The translations under genes and the position numbers were made by a program. Of a DNA stretch of 64,000 nucleotides, positions 47,251-57,023 are shown piece after piece (within the stretch, counting starts at the first letter, position 1; the number at the start of each line of letters is the position of its first letter). Under the pieces are notes generated by a model. The model saw only the letters and a list, made by a program, of their open reading frames with translations, was not told the origin of the DNA and made no database searches. Location: assembly GCA_027924645.1 (NCBI GenBank), contig BSBN01000213.1, forward strand, positions 34,040,501-34,104,500. The letters are read 5' to 3'. The stretch is from Cunninghamia lanceolata. Taxonomy: Eukaryota > Streptophyta > Pinopsida > Cupressales > Cupressaceae.

Positions 47251-47614
47251 TGAAGATATGATGAAAATATTTATATGACAAATCTTTTGAAAGAAATTTT
47301 GGTAGAAAAGGTTCTAGTGTAGAGCATTGTAGAGTAATCCTAATCGATTGTATTCTATAATGAAGAGTTTTAACAACTTTTTGAGAACATGCATTTATGA
47401 TGACTTTAGTTTTCATAAAAAGGGTTAAAAAGGAGCTCATTCGACAAACAATTCACTTTGTGCTCAAGCTATCAAGTGTCTAAGGAGAACTAAAGCAAAA
47501 TTCCAAGTGACTACAACGATTTCCAAAATAATTCGAAGCAAGTAAACCCTAATTAGGCAAAAGAGGTATTTATAACTAAAACCCTATTGTGAATCTGTTT
47601 AAATCCTTACAAAA

Positions 47615-50600
47615 ATGGCAACTCCACAAGTTTTTGATATCACTGAGCAAGCTTGGCCAAAATTCAAGAAACATCCCTTCAAATCAACAGAAGTCGATCC
47701 AATGGGTGCATTTTTAGATATTCCACACGGTGTAATACACATGGAGGATGTTAGGGCTTACATTTATGTTGCCCTAGAAGAACATGGTGATAACAAATTC
47801 TCATATCTATATCAAAATCATCTAAGTGGTGACCAATTTGAGTTGAAGGAAGAATACAAATCTTTAGAAGTAAAGAAATTCATTCAGTACAAAGACTTCC
47901 CTACATTTGCAGAAGATGAATGGGTTTGATATGTGTTAAGAAGGATTCATGATGAGTTCATGTGGCTCGATAAGCCCTTCAAAATCACTAAGGATGCAAT
48001 TAGGGCTATGACAGGACTAAATTCTACTGGTAGCGTGTCCTTGTTGAAAACTGTGAAAAATAACATTGTAACTGAAGCAACCGGAGCCCAATTTGACAAA
48101 AGGGTACTAACAGTTAATGATATTACAAATCATGCAGTGAGGTTTGCATGAATGGTAATTGGATATAAGATCTATTTCACCAATCGGGAGAACTCTGTCT
48201 TTGGTACTGCTATGTACACTGCCTATCAGATGATTAAAGAAAATGCAGACTATGACCTCTGTGAATTGCTACAATGATAATTAATGGAAAACCTAAAGAA
48301 AACAAAGGAGAACAAATACCCCTTCAAGTTTGGTAAGTTGATCATCTGTTTATTCTTCTACTTCATGAATGAATTGCCTAAAATGAGAAACCTGTTTTGG
48401 TTAAACAATCAACCAGTTGTAGTGCAAATTAGGGATCATTTAAGAAGCATAGGGAGCTATGAACAATGGAACTCAGCCCTATGGGGATATTTCAAGAATT
48501 TCCATAGAATTATGCAATCTAGGGAAATGATTCCCAAGGGAATTGTTGACAAATACAACATATGCTTCATTGTTACAAAAGACCAATGCATGATGGAGGT
48601 TGTTGAGCCTAGAACAATCTGGATTATGCCAATGGGGTATGAACTAGATGGAAAATTATTGGATAATTATGCCCAACACATGTTAAGTAAACCTAGGGAT
48701 CTCAAAGAAGAAAGATTTGGGACCTATGAGGAATTGTGAACAAAAATCCATTTGGAACAAAGAATGCTTGAAATTCAGAAGAAGGTAAGAAAAATAGCTG
48801 AAGAATATGCACAAAGTTAGGGATTCACAAAAGAACAAATCTCTAAAGCAAGAGTAAAAGCTCAAGCAGAGAGGACAACAAAAGAAAAGAAGGAAAGTGA
48901 ACCGGTTAAGGCTCTGGAAGAACCTAAGAAGAAACCAGAGAACCCAATAGTGACAAAAAGAAGAACTAGAGGATCTACCTCTGTAGAAGCTACATCTATG
49001 TCCTCTAGTCCCATACCCTCTGTGGAAGAACTTGCAAAGAAACCTACTGATCAAAGGCATAAAAGATTAAAGACCAAAGGTAAAAGGATGTATGTGAGTA
49101 TTGGAGAAGATGACAAAGAAATAGAATCTGATGAAGAAGTTTAAAAGATGAAGTTTAAATCACTAGAAGCCTCCGATACTAGTCAAGGCAAGCCCTCTAG
49201 TAAGTGGAAAGGAAGAAAGAAGGAAAAGAAGGTAGATCCTGTGAAAGTACAGGCTACAATGTGTCTAGAGGAAGTTTTGAAGGCCATTACAATTGATGGC
49301 AATCTAAAGCCTATTGCCCAATTGTATGATGAATATAATGATGCAGATAAAAGGATCATTGAAAATGCTACTGTAGAATACTTGAACATATACAATAAAG
49401 CGCTCATTGAGATTATTACTGATCTCCCAGACAACTTGGGTAGTATCATGTCTACAAGAAAAGAAGCTGCTATGGCAAAGGATATTGAACTCAGAGAGCA
49501 TACACTAATAAAGTTATGTCCGAAGATCACCCTTGAAGATAAGGCAAAAATCTCCAAAGTACTTAAAAAGGAGTTTAGAACAAAGAAGAGGATGAACACT
49601 CTCATGTCAAATGACATTGAGAAGGTAGTCAAGGAGACTAAGGAAATCACTCTGAAAGCGTTGAGGGAATTTCATCTTCCAACAATATATGATAATGAAG
49701 AAATAGGTGTTGGAGATGACACAACTATTCTGGAAGTCAACCTAGACCAAGGGTTAGATGAAAATGATGAAGAGTTAAAGGAGAAAGAAGGTCAGGCCCG
49801 TACGACTAATAGTTTGAGTACAGCTGATAAGGATCAAACTGAGACAAGTCTTCCTCTGGAAAAACAAACTAATGACCAAATAGACAAGGAAAGGACTGAG
49901 GAGGAAAATAAAGCTGATGATCAAGAAGAAGAACAAGCTAAGGAGAAATCTATACCAAAACAAAAGGATGATACAAATGATGTCATGGATTTAGATCCTC
50001 TGGAACAAAACCAAGAAGAAGAAGTCTCTGGTATAGCAAGAGACACTACGGAGTCTGTCAAGGAATTCTTGGAAAGAGAGACAAGTCTTGGATAAGCCTG
50101 AGTTTTTACAAGGTCCAATAAACTTGGACTCAATGTCTCCTGTGCAAAAATTTAGATTAGTATCAATTGTGCAAGCAAAGGCACAGGAAGAAATATTGAA
50201 GTCACACATATAGGATAGTGAGTTAATTGGTGAAGCATCCAACATTTTGGAGAAGATGATGCCATCATATCAAAAGGATACCTCAATGTCTTCAACAAAT
50301 CAACTCAAGGGACTCATAAACTCTGTAAGTATACATTTTGAATCTTTTGAAAAGTTTGTAGAAACAAAAGTGAGGAAAGAGTTTTATGAGAAAAGATTAA
50401 CTGAGTTGAAGACCATGTTAGTAAATGATAAAACTCTGTTAGATAATGGAATAAAAGGTATACAGAGTGCTAATAAAATTAGCTTGTGACCTGTACAAAT
50501 TTTTCTTATCATGGCCAAAAGCAACAAGGGAATTAGAAGAAAAGATCAAGAATCTGGAGCTGCAATTGATAAATATATCTAAGTCATTTGATTTGGTAGC

Positions 50601-50874
50601 TGAGTCAGTTAGTAGCAAAGAGATACAAGTCATCAATATTCATAATAACTTGAGTAATCTACTGAATAAGAGGGATCAAAGGAAAAATAGAATGTGTCAT
50701 TTGAGAGGACTAATAAGTCCTAAGCTTAATTCAATGTCAAATCTTGCAATAGAAGCCCTGCAGGTAAGTACACTAATTGACACACCCTCTGATATACAAA
50801 AGACAAAGAAATTAGTATTCCTCATAAATGGCCATATTCAAATTTTGGACAATGCAAAAGAAGAGTTGGGATAG
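47615..50874 (+). pseudogene. Long unknown ORF (~1,085 codons) in place of pol
   Basis: ATG at 47615. One frame stays readable for 2.5 kb (to 50093) with only point stops: TGA 47927, TGA 48149, TGA-TAA 48275, TGA 48737, TAG 48818, TAA 49142. Two frameshifts follow (near 50090 and 50480). Residues 1-380 look globular (FLDIPHGVIHMEDVRAY, ITKDAIRAMTGLN, VVEPRTIWIMPMGYELDG); the middle is basic then acidic (EELKEKEGQ, EEENKADDQEEEQ); the last 250 residues are helical (ELEEKIKNLELQLINISK). No RT, integrase or clear membrane segment. I do not recognise the family; it could be a Sirevirus env-like or accessory ORF, or a captured gene. Confidence 0.75.
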
Positions 50875-51047
50875 AGAGCTGGCTCAAATCAAGAACATTT
50901 TCAATGACATCCTACAACCCACATCAAATTAAGTTGAAGATTGTATTTGTACATATGCAGTAGAATATGACAGTTTTTGCAGTTCTTGCTGTCTTGACAA
51001 AATTTTGACTCTTGTACATACACCTTTACCTTTGATGTCAAAGGAGG

Positions 51048-51171
51048 AGAAGAAGACTAGTGAAAAATGGGCAAACACCTAAGGGGGAGAAGAAAAACAG
51101 AGTGTATATAGAAAGGGGGAGCCGATAAGCATTTTTGACTAAGTGTTGCCATCAATGCCAAAGGGAGAGAT
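51048..51171 (+). other. Multiple polypurine tracts before the 3' LTR
   Basis: Purine-rich blocks with GGAGGAGAAG, AAGGGGGAGAAG and AAAGGGGGAG occur from 51048 to 51121, and AAAGGGAGAGAT (51160-51171) adjoins the LTR. Repeated PPTs are a known Sirevirus trait. Confidence 0.7.
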
Positions 51172-52635
51172 TGTTGGTAAGAGACACTGCTCTAAAGAAT
51201 GTTAATGTTGTCATTGATGGCAACAAGGCAAAGGGATTCCATCGGCATGGCGAAGAGACTTTATTCTAGAAAGATAAAATGACTAAGTATGGACAATATG
51301 CATTATATATTGTAAATGACAGTGTTTGGGTCAGTATGCCTCAATAGCTAAAGATCATTATATCTGGTTTAGGTATGTTATTCATATCTATTTGGTGATA
51401 ATATATTCCAATGTTCAAGTCCTGACTTCCTCTGGAGGACATGGTGAAATGTCTAAATACGGGCAAATAGATTTAAGATAGGAACAGTGCATAGTATCAG
51501 AGTAAAAGGATTTGCATTCCTCCACAGTTGCATATTTTGTCTTGTAGTTCTGAGGTAACAACGATGTGTATTATGACTACCTAGATCCAGAGTTACAGCC
51601 CTTGAAGTTTACCAGATCACATTTTGTAAGTTCTTCAGTATCGACTTCCAACTTGACAATATTTCACTGAGACAGAGCACCAGTTCCAAGATTTGCAATT
51701 TGATATAAAGGAGTATTATGTGCTACGGTTCTAAAGATGTGTCAAGAGGTCAATGATGAATGTTAGTTATGAATCTCAGAGTCTCATATGATCCGCAGTG
51801 GGAGTTATGATGTGACAGATGAATTGGTCAAGCATGTTCTTAAGGGACACACCGACAGGCATGTTAGATCTTTATGCGAAGAAGATATATTGTTTGAACA
51901 ATCAATCTAAGTGGTTGAATGATTGGTGCCAACCTATATAAAGACTATTATATGTTTATTTGGGTCCTCATTGTTGTTTGTGCACAAGATCAAGCTGACA
52001 AGGTATAACATTTGTATACACGTTTCATGTTTGGCTTGTTGACTTAATTGTGAGGTAAACCTTGTTACAAATATATATACTTGATGAATTTTGGTGTTGG
52101 AGGCAAGGAAGATGTGTGAATATTGTGTGAATTAAATGTGTATGCAATCTAAGGCAGTTTTGTGATCAGAAAAAGATAAAAAAGAGCAGAAGGGTAGAGC
52201 ATATGTGAAGCAGAGCAGAAACGCAGGGCACACATTATGAAGACATTTGAGTTTGTATACTAAGCTATTAATGGAACTGCACTTTACCATTCTATAGGTG
52301 CATTTGCAGCAGTCATCTCTTGGTAATGACTTCTATCTTCTCTTCTATTTTACTGGCAGTGAGCCTATTACAATGAGCCCTAAGGCAGTGAGCCTTCATG
52401 TAATTTGGTATTGTTATCATAATTAATTGTGAGCTAACACTCATTGTGGTTTTTCCCTTTTTGAGTTTTCCACATAAACATCCTAGTGTCTATGTGTTAT
52501 GTCTTTATGGCTGCTATTCTTATGTTTATTTTTCTTTCAAGTTATTGAATGTGGTAAATGGATTAATAAATGTGTGAAAGAGAAGTTTTATAGAATACTG
52601 ATTCACCCCCCTCTTAGTATTCTTTGTGATAAAAA
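51172..52635 (+). repeat. 3' LTR of the Sirevirus-like element
   Basis: TGTTGGTAAGAG to a degenerate end: where the 5' LTR ends GTGATCAACA this copy reads GTGAT followed by eight A, then E2 RT sequence. The terminal CA is thus missing or overwritten, and no 5-bp TSD partner to tgaac (44484-44488) is found. Confidence 0.9.
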
Positions 52636-52638
52636 AAA

Positions 52639-54344
52639 TGGATCAACTTATCAACACGCCATGACCACCATTTTCCATGACATGTTACATAAAATCATGG
52701 AAGACTATGTAGATGACCTCCTTGGGAAATCAAGAACAAGGGAAGAACATCCTATGGTTTTACAACAAATATTTGAATACCTCAGGGAATACAAACTACA
52801 CCTGAATCCCAAGAAGTGTGTGTTCATGGTCACATCAGGAAAGCTTTTGGGCTTCATTATCTCCCACAGAGGAATTGAGGTAGATCCAACAAAAGTCACT
52901 GCCATGACAAAAATGTGTCACCAAAAACCTTGAAACAACTTTGTAGCCTCCAAGGCAAGCTTCAAGCTATCCGCAGATTCATAGCTCAACTCACATATAA
53001 GTGTCAACCTTTCTCCCATCTATTACGAAAAGATACCTACTTCAAAAGGGATCAAAACTATCAGCAAGCCTTTGATCATATCAAAGAATATTTGACATCA
53101 CCTCTAGTTCTTATGGCACCTATTATTGGAAATCCCTTACTATTATATATATCAGCAACTTCAGTAGCACTGGGGGCACTTCTAGCACAACATGATGACA
53201 CTTGATGTGAAAGGGCTATCTATTACATTAGTAGGACTCTTATTGGCTATGAACTTAACTATACACCTATGGAATGAGCATGTCTAGTTGTCATCTTTAG
53301 TTCTCAAAAACTACGAAACTACATTTTAAGTCACTTAATCAATCTCATTTCAAAAGTTGACCCTATCAAGTACCTACTCTCTAGAAATTCACTCATAGGA
53401 TGTATGGCAAAATGGGTTATGCTGCTCAGTGAGTTTGACATTGAGTATGTGGATCGTAAAGCTATCAAGGGTCAAGTTGTGGTAGATCAGTTAGGAGAAG
53501 CACCTCTCATTGACCATCAACCACTTTCTATTGACTTCCTAGATGAATCCATCTTAACTACAAAAAAATCAACAATCTAGAAGCTATACTTTGATGGATC
53601 ATTCACAAATCATGGCTCCAGTTCTGGAATACTCTAGGTCACCCCCCAAGGTGACTACATCCCTAAAGCATATAGTCTTACTTTTCCCTACATGAATAAT
53701 GTGGCTGAATATGAAGCTTTGATCATTGGTCTTAATACGATAGCTCAATGGAACATCCACTAGTTGCAGGTTCATGGAGACTCCCAATTGGTCATCAAAC
53801 AAGTCAATGATGAATACCACACTAAGGATAACAAGTTGATTCCCTACAAGAAAATGGTGGATAAGTACAAACTTTAATTCACCTACATTCAGTTTGAACA
53901 AGTACCTTGCCTTCATAACAAAGTAGTAGATGCCATGGCTACCATTGGATCCCTCGTGGATATGCCTCATGATAACCATCAATGCGAATTCCTTGTGGAA
54001 CAACTTCTCCTTCCAGCATATAAGGTCACCAAATTAGAATTAATATGTGAGATTGTTGGCCCTGAAACCCCTTGGTATCATAATATCTACGCCTATCTCC
54101 AACATCACACTATCCCATCAGAATTATCTCGCAAGCAACAAAGATCCCTCATTCACCAAGCCTCTCGCTACACTATCCTCACCAACACCCTTTATCGTCG
54201 AATCTATGATGGCACTATCGAATGATGTTTAAATGTAGAAGAAGCTTCACTCGCCTTACTTGAAGTCCACACAAGTATCTGCAATGCCCGCATAAGCAAT
54301 ATTGTCCTAGCCAAAAAATCTTACTCATGGAATATTATTGGCCT
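52639..54344 (+). pseudogene. E2 pol, second part (RT, RNase H, second RNase H, integrase start)
   Basis: Resumes with the duplicated RT segment (52640-52777, YVDDLLGKS again), then EYKLHLNPKKCVF, SGKLLGFIISHRGIEVDP, RNase H (LLLYISATSVALGALLAQ, near 53140), second RNase H (53585-53950: YFDGSFTNHG, AEYEAL, GDSQLV) and the integrase N-terminal region (YTILTNTLYRR). It stops at 54344 where E3 begins. Shifts near 52915 and stops (for example near 53206, 53578, 53762, 54223) show decay. Confidence 0.9.
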
Positions 54345-55430
54345 TGTAGACACCCAAATTTGTCCCAAATTTGTTCATGTCTAGCAACACCTAGTCAAAA
54401 ACATCACTTAGACATCATGTAGCATTTTGTCCTAAATCCCACTCTTAACCCCACTTATTCCATTAGCCAATTAATTAAATAAATTTTATTTATTTAATTA
54501 AAATCCCATTCAATTCCATCCTAATCCCATTATCCAATTAATTAAATAAATTTTATTTATTTAATTAATATCCAACTCATATCCCAATTAATTCAAATAT
54601 TTTATTTGAATTAAGTTCCCCACTATCCAATTAATTAAATAAATTTTATTTATTTAATTAATATCCAACTCATATCCCAACTAATTCAAATATTTTATTT
54701 GAATTAAGTTCTCATCATAAGCCGACTTTCCAATTAATTAAATAAATTTTATTTATTTAATTAATTTATCTTATCATTTAGCCGACATGTGTGCCTCTTT
54801 CATTTAAAAAAAGATAAGTGGTACTACATACTTTATTTAATATCTTTCACATGTAGTACTTTTTATGTACACAAGCACACATGAGCCCTATTCTCCTTGA
54901 CAATTGTCAAATGACTACAACTCCCTTGAAGAGTGGGATAACCGAATCAATCCTAGCCATCCACATCAATCATTTAGTTTTTTAATCTCAACCATCCATT
55001 TGAACCAAGCCTTTTCTATAAATCAACCCCTCACAAGCCATTAGCATGCATTGAGCCTCAAGTACCATTATTCTGCCAAATTTTCTAAAATGCATTGATC
55101 CTCAAGTATCCACATGCTGTCAAAATATCATTAGAGCCTTTGTATCCTTCAACTATCATCCTCATATCATCTTCATCTTAATGTTATGCTGCAGAAGTGA
55201 GCACCCAACATTCTTCCAACAGAAATCCTTCAAAATCTTGCATGCTCATGTGAGGTGGAGAAGAGCAATGGAGATAAATCAAGCATAGCGTGGAGATCGG
55301 TTTGCATTTACATTTGTTATTTTGATTTTCATGTTGTCTTGTGCTTCATTGTGCATTGCTAGGGTTTTTATCATTGTTGTTTATTCATTTGCCTTGATTT
55401 GCAATTTTACCCTAGCTACATTTGGCACGC
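54345..55430 (+). repeat. 5' LTR of E3
   Basis: 1,086 bp, TGTAGACACCCAAATTTG to CTAGCTACA. The first 420 bp contain four near-perfect palindromes of the type AATTAATTAAATAAAT with its inverse (near 54471, 54537, 54631, 54731), alternating with two AATTCAAATA / TATTTGAATT palindromes. TTTCTATAAATCAACC (about 55013-55028) is a probable TATA box. Confidence 0.95.
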
Positions 55431-55432
55431 CC

Positions 55433-55452
55433 AGTGGGACTCACTTCGCTTG
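55433..55452 (+). other. Primer-binding site of E3
   Basis: TGGCACGCCCAGTGGGACTC, two bases after the LTR end; nearly identical to the E1 and E2 sites. Confidence 0.85.
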
Positions 55453-57023
55453 ATCTTTTTTGTAGGTTTTTGTAGTAAAAATTTCTATTCATCTAATCCC
55501 CATTGTCAAGTTTTGCAGGTTTAATTAAATTTTTGTTGCAGATCTGCCACTTTTTGGACAAAACCCTAGGTTTTAAAGATTTCATCATATCTTCCAAACA
55601 GCTATGAATTTTTTTACAATATTTTCGAAAAAGTTTGTCCATGATATAAGGAAGCTACAGAAGAAAAATTTTGGGTTTATCACGAATTTTACAGGATTTA
55701 TCATGTTTTTATGTTTTTTCATAAAATCACAATTTTGGGTGCAAATCAGCGAATTTTTCAAAAAAATTTATATTTCTGGAAAGCTCTCAAAATTCTAATG
55801 GGGGTCTATGTTTTGCATATTTAATTTGGAGGTCGTTTACAGTGCAAAAATATCAGATCTTTGTTGACTATACTATTTCCATAAATCCGCATTTCTGGGC
55901 ACAAATTAGGGAATTTTTCTGATTTCTTTACATTTTCGGAAAGCTCTCTGAAAATTAATGGGGGTCTCTTCTTTGATTTTTTAATTTTTGAACCAAAAAT
56001 CTATCGAAATAATCTAATCTAATTCGGCTATGCATCTAAAATTATAATTTTCCTTGCCTGATGAGCCTATTTTTTATGCCTGCATTATAATATCATTTTT
56101 TTTTTTATGTTGTAGGTGATCATAAGGAGCTGGAGCAACATTGGCATCAACATCTATAGCAATTTGGATAGCGAATTAACCAGGTGCAATCATTTCATTT
56201 CTCATATTCTAATCATTGTTTGCAAACACATTTAGATTTTGGGCATAAAATGAACAATTGTTTGCAAATTCACATCAAAACATTGGGCTAAAATGAACCA
56301 TTGTCTTTCATCACATTTGGATTTGGGCTTTAAAACAAACAAGTGCTTGCATTGTCTTCCACATATGGAATTTCTAAGGTTAATGAATCCCATGCGAGTG
56401 TGACCAAGTAAATGTGTATGCTCTCTCCTCGCGTCCCAACACGAACTTGGAGATCAAAAACATTTACTTGTGTTGCTTTTGTTTAGCCTTAGAGAGGCCT
56501 GCCTTGGTATCCACCCCAAGGGAACGACCTCAAGCGGTACTTTCATCCGGTCCGCTATAAAAATTAGAGGATAAGGCGAAAGCCAAGTCTAACCGGTATT
56601 AGCGCTCACCATACAGTGCTAACTTGAAAGGAGGTGTACCTTTGTGTATATTAAAACTCCTAGTAGGGTTAGTTAAAGTCTTAAGTGGCTTGCTGGATGC
56701 TTGTGGGGTGCCGGTCCCCTGAATTTTCACTAGAACCTCCTTGTGATAGTGGCCTTGCCTTAACTAGGACTTGTTGAAGTGTCTTCACGTGCTTGCTTAA
56801 CCATCATCACATTATTCCAAACTAACAACTTGCTTATGTGTCTTGCGTGAATGATTCATGTGTGTATATGCATAATCATTTATTTGAACATTGCCAAATC
56901 AAGCTATAAAGACCAAACACATAAACAAATCAATCTAAACACATCATCTAAACATTCCACATCATCATCCAAATCCCTAAGCAAGCACTTGTTAAAAGGA
57001 CTTAAGACATACACTTGGGTGAC
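55453..57023 (+). other. E3 leader with duplications and conserved modules
   Basis: Two ~95-bp blocks (55721-55811 and 55877-55970) share AAAGCTCTC and AATGGGGGTCT. Three short units around TTGGGC-AAAATGAAC lie at 56220-56350. The stem-loop module TGTATGCTCTCTCCTCG ... GGAGATCAAAAAC is at 56415-56462, and the GGCCTGCCTTGG module at 56491-56600. No ORF with recognisable motifs. Confidence 0.7.

Larger units (their letters stand above)
44489..52635 (+). mobile_element. Sirevirus-like non-autonomous copia element with a long unknown ORF
   Basis: LTRs 44489-45998 (1,510 bp) and 51172-52635 (about 1,464 bp) start TGTTGG; the 5' copy ends CAACA. Met PBS at 46001. Interior: Gag-like frame with a coiled coil and four CCHC knuckles (46067-47250), then a ~1,085-codon unknown ORF (47615-50874), then several G-rich purine tracts before the 3' LTR. 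The multiple PPT-like tracts and the ATCAATGCCAAAGGGAGAGATTGTTGG-type junction (51151 onward) resemble Sireviruses. RT, RNase H and integrase are missing. Confidence 0.85.

Noticed and set aside
44489..52635. An ordinary full-length Sirevirus
   Set aside because: No RT, RNase H or integrase motif occurs in the interior in any frame I read.
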